Positions 1 through 56,279 of a stretch of 64,000 nt of DNA are shown piece after piece. How positions within the stretch are numbered: the stretch's first letter is position 1; every line of letters begins with the position of its first letter. The DNA is from Gadus chalcogrammus (taxonomy: Eukaryota; Chordata; Actinopteri; Gadiformes; Gadidae): positions 19,862,070 through 19,926,069 of the forward strand of contig NC_079412.1 of assembly GCF_026213295.1 (NCBI RefSeq), written 5' to 3'. Under the pieces are notes generated by a model. The model did no database searches, had not been told where the DNA came from, and saw only the letters and a program-made list of their open reading frames with translations. Both the position numbers and the translations under genes were made by a program.

Positions 1-300
1 TGTGACACAGCCAGCGCCTTTACTTTGATATATAAATGCGGCCCGTTGGCTGTGTTAAACGCAGCAGTTTTACTGTGATGCAAGCAACGCCTTTACTCCG
101 ATACAGGCTGCGCTCTTACTGTGGTACAGCCAGCGCCTTTACTTTGATACACGCAGCCCTTCGACGGTGATGAACACAGCGGGTTCGACTGGGATGCGAG
201 CAGCGCTTTTACTCTGATACAGGCCCGTGCTTTTATTGTGATACAGGCAGCTGGGTTAAAGCGAAACAGTGTGCCTTCCACGTAGAGCGCTGGCATTGGG
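1..300. repeat. ~24-bp degenerate minisatellite
   Basis: About 12 imperfect copies of a unit like TTTACTNTGATACAGGCAGCGC at the window start, presumably in a prex1 intron. Copies are diverged, so the array is old. From 300 to 1105 I see no exon, only a short (GT)n at 959-983. Confidence 0.75.
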
Positions 301-1105
301 GTTGGAACCGACAACCGTTCAGCAAGTGAGGCGCTGTTCTGCCCCAGGGCTGTACAGACAGACAGACAGGCAGGGCTCTGCCCCCCCCCCCCGCGCTACA
401 TAAATCACCCCCGGGCCTCCCGTCAACGTGTGGAAGCACGGCCTTGCCACCGCAGATTCCACACACAGACGGTGAAATAAGCGATTAGATGAGAGTGAGA
501 CACAAACATCCCTGGATCCCTGAATCCCTCTCTTTGTGCTCGGGAATGTTAATGGAGGGATGGGAATGATGGTGATCCCAATAAAAAAAAGCGCTTTTAT
601 TCTCTGGTTTTTACGCTCGCACTATAAACGTATTTAAGCGTCCCCCTCACAGTGTGATGGGGGGGGCTGTCGGACTGTGATATGATGTTTATGACCCCGG
701 GGCTGATATCTCGTCGGGATAAGTCGAGCAAGGCATCATTATTGTCATTTGAGGGGCGTTTTTAATCGGCTTGCGTGTCGTAAATCGGATTCGGAGTCTC
801 GCTGTCGGAAGGGTAATTTGAATCGGAATCTGAATAATTACACGCCGGGGCTGCTGTGGTTTTTCCCGCCCTGCGGCGGAACAGGGGATCACGGCCAACG
901 CTTTAAACCCGGGTCCGGCCTAGCGCCTCCGGGGTGTGTGAGCCTGCGTGTGCGTGTGCGCGTGTGTGTGTGTGTGTGTGTGTGACGTGATGGTACACAG
1001 AGTAGTTTTCTCTACAGCCACTCAAACCTGTGCTTTATCTTCTGTCACTAAGCAGACGCCTTTACGTTAACGCAGTGATGTGTGCGTGTTCCCCTGGCTC
1101 CGCAG

Positions 1106-14547
<13,442 letters not shown>

Positions 14548-15630
14548 GGACACAATAACAGCACATCTACTCTGGACCTCTCACAACAAACAGGGAAGAC
14601 CTCGAGGGACTCCAGCGGCGGAGGTCCTGAACGAATGTGGAGAAGAGGAAGAGGAGGAGCCAAGGGGAGGAGCCAGAGGGAGGAGCCAAGAGGAGGAGAT
14701 AGGGGAGAAGCCCAAGGGGGAGGAGCCAAGGGGAGGAGCTAGGGACAGAGTTTATACCTCTGTGTTTCTGACCGGGAGACCGTGACGTTGACAACTAAAA
14801 ACAAATCCTTGTACTGGATGATTCTCTGACCATCCCAGGGACCATTCCATCGTAGAAGAGGGAGAGCCTTTGTTGGGGTTATCGATTAACCCTCAGAACC
14901 ATCAGACCAGACACAGAGCTGGAGTGGAGCTTCACCACCTGCGGTGTGAACACCTGTTGACACTGAAGATCTCCACTTGAAAAACTCTTCTGTACCAGGG
15001 ATTTCTATTGTAACAAAAAAAAGAAAAAACAGCTTGAAAATATGTCGAAGTCTTACGGGGGGAAAAGGAGGTCTTCGAGAAACGCATCAAACAATAATAT
15101 GCTCGCAGCTGTCCAGGGCTGGCATTACTGGATTAACCAAACTACCTGCATCCTCCACTCATACCCCTAACACACGTTCACCGCACGCTCACCGGTCCGC
15201 TGACCGCAAGGCACGGGGCGGTCACTTTCACTGTCTGGGGAGGGAGGGGGGGGGGGGGGGGGGAGGAGGGAGGGAGGGGGGGGATGGTATATGAAGGGGT
15301 GAGTTCAAGGGGGTAGATGGCCAAGGGAGAGACGGACCCCCCCCCCAACAGGGCTAGAGATCTCTAACCGGGGGGATATCTCTCCCTGTATGTGTCCGAT
15401 TGCGAGTTGGGGGGGGGGGGGAAATCAAAGTGTTGGAGGTTCGCCGGAGGAAGGGGTGGAGGAGGATCGCAGGACGGGGAAGGGGTCTGCCCCCCCCCAA
15501 CGCATGTGGTCTCTGTGCAATTACTGTAGAGGTAGTGTGCGTACTGTATCACCACACTCGATGAAGGATAGTCTATTTATTGTAGCGGCGAAAAAAGAAG
15601 CGTCTTTTTAACCTCTCACTTATATCAGGT

Positions 15631-15636
15631 ATTAAA
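15631..15636 (+). promoter_or_regulatory. candidate proximal polyA signal ATTAAA
   Basis: ATTAAA about 1.1 kb after the prex1 stop, followed by A-rich sequence. It is the common variant hexamer; use is inferred only. Confidence 0.3.
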
Positions 15637-16732
15637 GAACTTAAAAAGCATTCCAGCCTACGCCATAAACAGTATTTAATGGACCAATGGCATGCCATTA
15701 GTTTATTTTATTTTATTTAGACTCTGCTACCTGTGTATTTTTTTTTTACTTTGTATCGATCACGGCGTTGATTGATTATAGGAGAGCGGGTGCGAGCTGA
15801 GGTTTCAGGGAGCGTGAGGGAGGGAGTCCACGACGCACCAATCAGGGGACAGAGAAAACCACGGCAGAGCTTGCAGCAGAGTTGTTTATTTTTTCGTTGG
15901 CGTGTGCGGCCAAGTCTGAGTTACTGAATCATGTGTTTTAAATTATTAATATATTGGTTTATAGCGCTAGTACTGGTGTTTATAGTGCGGACGTGGAGGA
16001 CCGCGTCGGAGCTTTTCGTCTTCTTGCGTGACTCACAACAACAAGCTGTCTCGGATCAGGAGCCGGTGGAAAAAAAGCACAATTCATCCAGCGAGTTCAC
16101 AGCGCTGCCGGTGGGGGTGGAAAAAATAAAAAGACGGCCGGTGGCAGAGGCAGAAGGGACCAGTGACGACCGAGGGCATAGACATGTTATTTTAATATGA
16201 CAGATTTAAATTTTATTGCCAGTGTATATACAAACTGTGTAACCACAACGGACAGAGTAGTAAAATACAAATAAGCCCAACTTATGTCTTAATGAGTAAC
16301 GCTGTGAGCTAAACTGAATACGTTTTATTGGAGGGATTATTACATAACTTAGAGGATGTTTAAAACCTTCTGCTTTTTATGAAAAAAAATTAAAACACAG
16401 ACTAGCGAGAGAAGAGTGCAGCTATGGGGGTTTCTCTGCCTCCATTTTGTGCTGGGATTCCGCTGTCCCACTTCCCGCCATTTTATTTATTTATTGAAGC
16501 TCTGGAATGCTAACATTTAAAGTGTCTAACCCCCACGTGCTACTGCAGCCGCTAAAGACGCGTGACCTTAAACTCAACTTTTGCATATGAAAAACTGCCT
16601 AGTATGTCTATAAAACGACCAGGCCGTAGGGTCTTACATTAGCTAAATGCTCTTAAAAAGCGTCACTCTGAAGGGAAAATGCATCGGTCTTAATCATTTC
16701 TCGAGTTACATTTTAAACGTGATGTTTGCCTC

Positions 16733-16784
16733 CTGCAGAATGAACATGTCACTGACTATAGTCAGTGACATGTTCATTCTGCAG
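16733..16784. repeat. perfect 52-bp palindrome
   Basis: Arms of 26 bp with no spacer, CTGCAGAATGAACATGTCAC meeting its exact complement at TATA (16757-16760). Lies in the distal prex1 3'UTR. Confidence 0.95.
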
Positions 16785-16938
16785 TATATTTACTCATGTA
16801 TTGACCATGTTTTAATGTTGCCCAAATGTACATACTTTATTTTACCATTTTATTTTGCCTGACAATAACTGTACAAAAGATTTTCTTCCCTCGCCTTTCT
16901 AAAAGTATAATTGTAAATGGAATCTTAACAAGCTAGTA

Positions 16939-16944
16939 AATAAA
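16939..16944 (+). promoter_or_regulatory. candidate distal polyA signal AATAAA
   Basis: Canonical AATAAA followed by a T-containing stretch (TGTTCTCAGTTCG), about 2.4 kb after the prex1 stop and 1.3 kb before the kcnq2 start codon. Best candidate for the prex1 3' end. Confidence 0.45.
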
Positions 16945-17442
16945 ATGTTCTCAGTTCGATAATGCTACGCCACATCTCTGCGTTGAACTTTGTTCATACT
17001 CATCTATACTGCATTGTACTTGTTTTACATACCTCTGTATAGCCTACATCACCTATGTATAGGTGATGTTTATCTGGTGGCGCTATCCAAAGCCGCGAAC
17101 ATCATTCAACTCGATGAGACACGCACCCCCCCCCCCCCCCCCCCACAGCGGCCATATTGTTTTGTTGGGCAGGAAACCTTCTAGAATCTTTGGAAACCAT
17201 GACGACTCAATGCACAATGTTCAGTTCTCCGTTCCCGTCCTCCCAGGAATCATTAGGAGAAACTAGCATCGACACCAAAGAAACTCCACAAGGGATGTTT
17301 AATTATGTCGCCCGATATTACTCTTCCGACATTATTTAGCATTCACACCTACGTTGAATGTTGGCAAAACAAAAATGCCCTTGCTAAATTATTAATTCTG
17401 AATTATCCTAGAGTCGTTTCCCTTTTTGAAGATGAAACCAGA

Positions 17443-18034
<592 letters not shown>

Positions 18035-18251
18035 TGTGAGAGAGAGAGAGAGAGAGAGAGCTCACACATTGCAGTTTCCAGCGGTTATTCTAATTGGTTT
18101 CTCAGGGTGGGGGGGAGGGAGGGAGACCAGCACCAACTGCATTCACGAGCTCAGCCCAGCAGCGCACACCCCTTCTCACAGGCACCGGCGATGCATCCCC
18201 GAGGCGAAGGCACCGCGACCAGCTGCTGTTCGCCGCCCGAGTCCCGGTAGG

Positions 18252-48234
<29,983 letters not shown>

Positions 48235-49400
48235 GCCCCGGAGCTGGAGGACAGAGAGGGGCCCGACATCGGTCCCGTCCCCGGTCCCGTCCCCAGGCGC
48301 GGAGGGGGAAGCCTGCCCGGGCCGTCGAGGCTGGCTGTACCGAGCGATGGGTGTTGCCAAGAACATAACCCTGTGGCCCAGGGGACGGCGTGAGGGACTG
48401 TCGCCGAGGAGACCGCCACAATACCCCCCCAGACAAAAGGTGGTCCCGGTGCTGAGGATTAAGTTAAGGTGGACATTAAGACGGGGGTGTGACGAGGCTA
48501 AACGGATGATGATTACATCACGATGGTATCCATGATGAAGCTCAGATCGGGATGAGGATTAAGATGGTGATATAATTAGTGATAACGTTGTAAAAGATAC
48601 ATTGAAGGGGGTGATATTTAATTAAAATCCTACGGAACAAGGATGGAGAGGAGCTGGTGATTAACTGAAGCCGAGGTTAATCAGTGGACATTTCAGCACC
48701 GCCCGTAATTAAATCATATCCTTACCGGAATTTTACGGGAAACCATTGGTCTATTTGTAGTTTGTCGCCATGAAGATTAAGTTTCAATGCCAACGCTACA
48801 TAGCTTCATATCGCGTTAGACTAAAATATAAAACAACTACTTCCAGTTGTGGTCAGTGGTACAATTTTAGGCGTTATGTTACATTACGTTGACACATTAC
48901 AATTAGGAGTAACATATATGGTTATTGCAGAAATTAATTATAGGACCGTATTTTTGCACTAATTATCTACTTGAAATGTATTCGTCACATAATTTTTTTT
49001 GCAGAAATGTGCTTTGTACCCAGTAGTCTGACTCGCGCACATTTTCAACCACACAGCGCTTGAAGCTATGTTTCGACGCTAGTTGGTCAAACCAGAGTGG
49101 GTAGTTGGCTGTTGGTCCTTTGAAAGAGGCGGAATGATGCCAAAGGGGGTCGTTGGGTCTAATTATTAGTAGCCTTAAAAAAAAAAAGAAGCTTGTTTTG
49201 AATGTCATAGATTCAGTGGTACCCGCCCAAAACGTCCCCTTCTAAATCCCTGATTTCATACCGATGAACCCGGGAATCCTGCATGGCATGACGGAATTCA
49301 AGGATCCAAGACTGTTACGAGGGCTCTAGATACCGCCCCTTATTAATAAAATTATCAGTTTTATACTAATGAATACAACTAGAAAACCAAAATGGATGCA
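48235..49400 (+). other. kcnq2: kcnq2 3'UTR (at least partly)
   Basis: Sequence after the kcnq2 stop. Candidate polyA signals are ATTAAA at 48621 and AATAAA at 49345-49350. No coding potential recognised. The true 3' end cannot be fixed from sequence alone. Confidence 0.45.
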
Positions 49401-49526
49401 TGTGTGGTTTCAAGCTAGGATATGTTAGCTTTTTCAGAGCTTGAAAGCCAATAATTTGAAGAGGCCAAATTTTTACCATAACATAATCTCTGTTCATATA
49501 TGTTAGTAGAGTCCATCTTTAGCAGA

Positions 49527-49529
<3 letters not shown>

Positions 49530-49570
<41 letters not shown>

Positions 49571-49597
49571 GTCTCTGTCTCTGTCTGTCTCTCTCTC

Positions 49598-49649
<52 letters not shown>

Positions 49650-49850
49650 ACTCTCCCTGACTCTTTCTCCCTTTTAATTTGTATGCCATTGTACCTCTCT
49701 TGTTCTCTGTCACTCTCTTTCGCTTTCTCCCTCTCTGTCCCTCTCGCCTTCTCTTCCTTCGCTCTCTCTCGCTCATCCTCTCTTTCTGTCTCTTTTTCTC
49801 CCTCTGTCTCTTTCCCTCTCTAACCTCCTCTCTCTCATTTTATACTTTGC
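49530..49850. repeat. (CT)n microsatellite and CT-rich tail
   Basis: CT and CTCTGT repeats to 49643, then a diverged C/T-rich tract. Confidence 0.9.
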
Positions 49851-49859
49851 CTCAATAGT

Positions 49860-52340
49860 TTCATGAATATTAATGACTTGACCTTCACACTGGAAGGTTA
49901 AAAGTGAAGGTTTGCCACCACACTTGTCCTAATGCAATAAGAAGCAAGACATTAGTTACATTTGCACCTGAGAAGCTTGTATGAGGCATTATGCTTTCCC
50001 CCAATTTACATAGATCTTCCTCAATTAGCGTCGTCCCATTTTAGGTGAAGTCACGATTCCCAGGCTTTTTGAACATGATATTAAAACTGCCTTTCAGTTT
50101 CAATCGATCATGAGGGAAAATGAACACAAACATTTGACGAACTGAGCCACATGCGATGCTAATCATTGGAAACTTTGTTTTAATCATTTAAAAAACAAGG
50201 AGCGCCTAAATCTAAAAGATTACCAGACAATCTTAAAATATACATAGAAGTTTATGGCAAGGTTGTTTACTTATTCTGTGAAAGAAAGGTGGAATCCAAT
50301 TGTTCTGTGAGAAATGTGTTAAGAGTTTGCTAGCATGTTTTCTACCAATGTAAAAGAGATGAATGTAAAGTTTTCCATGATAAACGGTTCACGGCTGTGT
50401 AACTGCATACACTCCTTGGTCTTCTCCAATAATTAAACTTTGTACACCACTGAACGGTTATGTGGCGCTTCTGCATATTGGGTTTATCACATCGTCGTTG
50501 CATGTTATTGTTTAAGCAATGGTTCCCAAACTTTTCAGGCCTGTGACCACATTTTTAGCTCAGAACTCTGTGGCATTATATTGTACGTTGCTTCCAAGTG
50601 CATTATTGTAACCTTGGCAACACCTGTGCAAGGTATACTAGTCCTAGTGAAGCAGTTAGCCGTAGGCCTTGTGTATACATAGCTTTTACCTTCATTAAAT
50701 ACAAAAATGTGTATATTTAATACAAAAATTACCATTAAATAGGCATATTTCTATCTTACACGTCATCAATCTCTTGGGAAACTGGCTTTCATAATATAAT
50801 GGATGTAATTATTGTAATATGAAGTCTAAATCCTGGTGTAATGGCGGTAATATTCCACAAGGGGGCAATCAACAACTCCGCTAGAAGTAGAGACCAGCGT
50901 AAACTAACTGCCATTTTCCTTCGATTGCTTGTGTGTTAATGTTTAAATTGTTTTTACAATATAATAACGACATATTAATAATAATTTGATGAGAAAGCAA
51001 ACTAGATTTACGTTTAGTTTAGTTTTGTGAACATACGTCAATATCGGAAATACCTGTTCACCGGCGTACAACCAGCGAACTGAGGACAACTGAACCCCGT
51101 CTACAGTCTTGTTTTGGTTATCCTTCCTATAATATCAACTAAGAGTCCCCAAAAGGCTTAATGAACGACATAAACTAAACCAGGGAGGACATTTTCTCAG
51201 CAAGAACAGAGGATTACTCCTCTGTTCTCCTCTGTTCTCCTCTGGAGACAGTGGAAGTTCAAATTTTATGAAGCCGAATTGATTAAACCCACTTTCAAAC
51301 CGAAGCAAGGTTCAACATAAACAAGGCAAAATAAGTTATTTTGTGTGGTGGGCTGGAATTCAGCTTCACTTAACCTAACTGAGACTCTTACTAATGAAAG
51401 TAGACAAACTGCCAGCACGGAAATATTACTGGACCCGGAAAAATCAATTCCTTATCCCTACTTGCAATTCTTCATTCCAGCAGTAACCTTGAAAATATAC
51501 ACAAGTAAACAAGAAAGTTAGCAAAGTCCGAAGCACAAGCGCTGACTTGTCGTTCCGTGTTGACCTGTCGTTCCGTGTTGACCTGTATGTATCCCCCAGC
51601 CCCCGGCCTATTTAGCCACCGGGAACCGCCGTTTATTCAAATACAAAAGATTTGTGTTTGAACAACGGCACTGGGAAGCAACGTCCATCGACCGGGTCAT
51701 GACAAACGACCTGGTCCTCGGATCAATGAGGCCATTAGCAGGCCTACCCGACGACGAGATGAGTGGCAGGAGAGAGAGGGAGAGACACCGGCCTTAACGA
51801 CACATCAGCACCACCTGTGGCCGGTGTTTAATCCATGAGGCTAAGTGACGGTCCAATCGCACGGATAGAGTCACAGCGACGGACGTTGTTGTGAAAGGAG
51901 AATTCATGTCGTTGCTTGGGAATGCTTTCGCCCTAATCCCTCACCCATACCTCCACGTGTACCCTCACCCATATCTCACCCATATCCCCACCTATACCCC
52001 TCACTGGTCCTAGACCTCACTGGTCCCAGACTGCCACAGTCAGACCCAGCCTCAGGTGAACTGCCTGCTAGTGACCATGAAATCATGAGAAGGTCTGTTT
52101 CCATGACATCATAGAAGCTGGGTTACCATGGCAATAGGTTATTGATAGGCAATTCATTTTGTCCCTGGCCTTCATAAAAGATTGGTTGGAGATTTTGTAC
52201 AGATCTTAAATTAAGGGTGATATATTTTATATATATTTTCACTTTTGCTTCTTTCAAAGTGTATGAACCTCCAGCAAACTGACACTAGCATCAGTAACCC
52301 AGTCTGAGAGCAGAGTCTGGAGTCTCAATGACCAAGGTGC
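49860..52340. other. intergenic, no gene recognised
   Basis: AT-rich sequence downstream of kcnq2. A weak hAT-like end (GGTTCCCAAACTTTTCAGGC, 50522) appears without a partner end. No coding feature supported. Confidence 0.6.
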
Positions 52341-52344
52341 CCTT

Positions 52345-52495
<151 letters not shown>

Positions 52496-52799
52496 ATAAT
52501 GTCGGCGAGGAGGCTCTTGCATCATCAGTTCATGGATTTATTATTGATTAATTTAGCAGACATGTTGATTCAGATTCGTCCACTGTGTTTTAAACAAAGG
52601 CCTCTGGGACAGTCCATCTGATGGGGGGACTAGTGGTGAAAGGCCAAAAACTGTCCTCTGTCTTCTGGCCTATTAAAGGTCTACTATTTTACCACCAGGT
52701 GTGATGATTGGCGGCCATTTCAAAATCAACCCTATAGCGACATCAGTCAAGTGGGACTGTCTATCCAGATGTGTGATGGATAGATCAGCCCTCTAGTTT

Positions 52800-52875
52800 G
52801 GTACAGTCCACTGGGTCGAACCATCTGTCAGGAGGTCGTACCTCGCAGACAGGAGGTCCTGGGTTCGAGGCCTCT
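52800..52875 (+). repeat. tRNA-like SINE head fragment
   Basis: GGAGGTCCTGGGTTCGAGGCC resembles a tRNA B box and T-arm. The A-box side is degenerate and no intact cloverleaf is evident, so it is not called a tRNA gene. Confidence 0.4.
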
Positions 52876-53787
52876 CCCCTCCTGCCCTGCCCATGAGCAA
52901 GGTAAAGGCACAACAAACCGGCCCGCTGTGGGGCTGAGTGCTCCTAGCAATTCAAGATGGGTTCAATATAGATTAAACTTCCCCACAGGGGTTAATAAAA
53001 TATCAGTCTGTCCATCATGGTAATGACGCTGGACGCACGTAATTTGTATTTTGTGTCGAATCAGTTGTGAGTGGAAGGAGAGGAGGAAGAGGGAGGGAGG
53101 AGAGAGAGGAGGAAGAGGAGCAGAGGGGGAAGAGGGCTCCGGAGACAGGCGTTCATTAAGAATGATGGGCCCTAACGAACTGTTCCATGCTGTTGATGAC
53201 CAGCCCTTCCTCCACTGGCTACGCTCATTAGCAGCATTCTTCTGACAGTACCACCTCCTCGGTAGTTTGCTGTGTTTTAATATTAACAGTACTACTGTTG
53301 TGTACTGTGTGCTCTTGAAAACCCCGACCGAAACAGGTTTCAATCACTCGAGCAGCAGGTGCTGGCCGTACGACGTTTGAATATCGGTAATCTCTAGGAA
53401 TGGATGTCGTGTTGTTCCGAAGCGAAATCGTCCGTCATTCGACAATTACTAAATTGGATTGATTCTGACTGCACCCCCCCCCCCCCCCCTACCAGCTCTG
53501 GTAGCTGGTCATTAATCAGTGTGTACGGCTGGACTGTGGATGTACACACTGGCCGCACTAATTATCCCTGTGCGCCATTCATCCCGGAGCCCGTTCACCG
53601 TCAAACGGAAACGCGTCCGAAATCCTCTCCCTCTCATTGTGCTGTCGTTGGGAAAAAATGTGAACCGGTACGACAACGTTTTCCTTTTAAAGCGGTACAG
53701 AAGCCCTCTGATTTACACCGACTGTAAATCTCTGCTGTTTATATGACATTTGGTGGATAGAATGCTGTGAGAGTGTGTTTGTGAGTT

Positions 53788-53990
<203 letters not shown>

Positions 53991-54722
53991 GTCTGTTTTT
54001 GTGTGTATGTGTGTCTATGTGTGTGCGTGATCCGCCAGCGGCCATGTTGTTTTTATATGGGTATGGACAGATGGATCCCCCCCCTCCCCCCCATCCAACC
54101 GAGCCCCCCTACCCTTACGACTCCGGAACGACAACATAACTCCGTCTCTCCTTGGGGTCCGGGGGGGGTGTAAGATATGTCTCACTTGGTACAGCGGGGG
54201 CTGCGACTCCAAAGTCCTTCACAACAGCGTTCCTCGTTAATCTGGCGGTGACACGCTGTGGTCAAAACAAAACAACGCGACACAACAACATTACATCCGT
54301 CACAGACACACCTGCTCCCGCGTTAAAGGGAAACCAGACAGGAGTTTGGCTTTTCCATCACCTGTATGAAGAGCCAGAGAACGGAAAAGACGACATTTGA
54401 AGCCTACGGGAAACTAGCAACAATGACCGCGTCTAGACATAAATGGTGGCCTTGTCTCGGTGAACAGGTAGATCAAGGGACTGCTGGGGTTAAGGCTTCG
54501 ATTCGCACTGATAAAAATGTGTGCACTCAAGTTACAATTTCGATAAAAGTGTCCATTAAATAGCATATAAACTGTCTTAAATGGGAATCATGTCTCTTTT
54601 ACTGCTTTTACCGCCTCACCTCAATTAGAAAAATCTAGAAGAGGATGAACGAGTGAAAGATAAGGTAATCTGATAATCTGACCTCTGAACCAATATGTCT
54701 ATCCCCAGAGGTGGTAGTAACT

Positions 54723-55353
54723 CTCATCTCATCTCATTTTCGTCCGCTTATCCGGGGTCGGGTCGCGGGGGGAGCAGCTCAAGCAGGGGACCCCAGACTT
54801 CCCTTTCCCGGGCCACATTGACCAGCTCTGACGGGGGGATCCCGAGGCGTTCCCAGGCCAGTGTTGAGATATAATCTCTCCACCTCGTCCTGGGTCTTCC
54901 CCGAGGTCTCCTCCCCACTGGACGTGCCTGAAACACCTCCCAAGGAAGGCGCCCAGTGGGCATCCTTACCAGATGCCCGAACCACCTCAGCTGACTCCTT
55001 TCTAAGTAAAGGAGCAGCGGCTCTAATCCGAGTTCCTCACGGATGGCTGAGCTTCTCACCCTATCCCTAAGGGAGACGCCAGCCACCCTTCTGAGAAAAC
55101 TCATCTCGGCCGCTTGTACCCGCGATCTCGTCCTTTCGGTCATCACCCAGCCCTCATGACCATAGGTGAGGATAGGAACGAAGATCGACCGGTAGATCGA
55201 GAGCTTTGCCTTGCGACTCAGCTCTCTTTTCGTTACAACGGTGCGGTAAAGCGAACGCAATACCGCCCCCGCTGCTCCGATTCTCCGGCCAATCTCACGC
55301 TCCATAGTACCCTCACTCGCGAACAAGACCCTGAGGTACTTGAACTCCTTCAC
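54723..55353 (-). mobile_element. 5'-truncated LINE (RT C-terminal fragment) with target duplication
   Basis: The minus strand reads an intact frame from about 55340 to 54748 with the C-terminal part of a non-LTR reverse transcriptase and its tail: EFKYLRVLFASEGTM, AKLSIYRSIFVPILTYGHEG and RRPRGRPRTRWRDYI are hallmark blocks of fish LINE ORF2 proteins, Rex1/RTE-like by memory. The 3' end is a short GAGAT repeat. A 12-bp direct repeat GTGGTAGTAACT flanks it (54711-54722, 55354-55365). The open frame to 55542 includes unrelated flanking DNA. Strong 5' truncation means no endonuclease or catalytic domain remains. Confidence 0.9.
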
Positions 55354-55363
55354 GTGGTAGTAA

Positions 55364-55609
55364 CTAATCAGCCCTATTGATCCCAACACAGTAAATAGGT
55401 GGTTGTCGGAGCAGCTGATCAAAGCCATTGATGATTGGTTTGAGAGTGAGAGACGGACAGCATACACAGAGAAAGATTTTTTTCCTGAAGGAGCTGAGAT
55501 GGAACTGAATCTGCTCCACACATTCGTTAAGAACGTGTTCACTGACGGTCATTTCATTAGTGTTGTCACCAGTGGCAAGCACTGGCGCTTGACACCGGAG
55601 CACATGTAA
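55364..55609 (+). other. unidentified open frame beside the LINE insertion
   Basis: About 81 codons, plus strand, ending in TAA at 55607-55609, with non-repetitive composition (for example EKDFFPEGAEMELNLLHTFV). It opens just after the LINE target duplication, so the LINE may have interrupted a longer unit. No family recognised; an old transposon protein piece or a retrocopy are possible. Confidence 0.3.
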
Positions 55610-56028
55610 AACAAGTTATAATTTATTGATCCAACCCAAATACAATCAACAAAAATATTTGTATACAAATAAAACTACCAGCTCAGCAGCACAACGGCAG
55701 CCATTTCTGTTGTGAAATTGGTTCTTTCTGAACACCCTGGGCATGCATCCCAGTCCCATGGACCCCTCACCCCTTTACCCCCTCCGCCTAAGAGCGGTCC
55801 ACCTGTAGAAGAATCGAAACAGCCTCTGATTGGGGGGAAGGGTCAGGGGTCAGGGGTCAGGGGTCGCTGCCGGGGGAGCGGGGGTTAATTGGCCTGTAGA
55901 TGGCAGAGCTGGTAGGACCCTGGGGGCCGTGCGACGGGCCCCTTTGTAAATGTCAGGAGGAGTGTAATGTGTGCAGGGAGTTTATTAAATCTCTGCTCGT
56001 TAATCCCCTTATGTATCTCAGGGTGCTA

Positions 56029-56269
56029 AGGCCTAAAAAATATTTTTGTTTGGTTCCGGTTTCCGACCGACCCTGTCAATTTATGTGCGACCTAAATTAT
56101 TTTATGAGCTATAAAAAAAAAGAAATATGTAATGAAAACAACCTACCTATCATTCGCTGCTGCTGGAAAAAAATAAAATAAATAATAATAAATAAATAAA
56201 TAAATTCCCTACCTACCTATGACCTAAACTGACAACCAACAGGAACCAAACTTTTTTTTTTTTAGGCCT
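56029..56269. mobile_element. 241-bp MITE-like element
   Basis: Terminal inverted repeats: the left begins AGGCCTAAAAAATATTTTTG then TTTGGTTCC; the right ends GGAACCAAAC, an A/T run, AGGCCT. No coding capacity. AT-rich interior with AATAAATAAA. Superfamily not assigned. Confidence 0.8.
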
Positions 56270-56279
56270 AACGGACTCC

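Larger units (their letters stand above)
14548..16965 (+). other. prex1: prex1 3'UTR (probable extent)
   Basis: Sequence after the prex1 stop. It holds a GGAGGAGCCAAG-type purine repeat (14640-14745), G-rich tracts near 15240-15290 and 15407-15421, and two candidate polyadenylation signals. No further splice-supported coding sequence was found. The end is inferred from the distal AATAAA; a shorter form ending after 15631 is possible. It also holds an 89-codon open frame (15931-16200) and a 52-bp palindrome (16733-16784), listed separately as findings. Confidence 0.55.

Noticed and set aside
54748..55542. Treating the whole 264-codon minus frame as a gene
   Set aside because: Only the part inside the target duplications is LINE; the N-terminal ~60 residues read through unrelated flanking DNA, and the copy is 5'-truncated.
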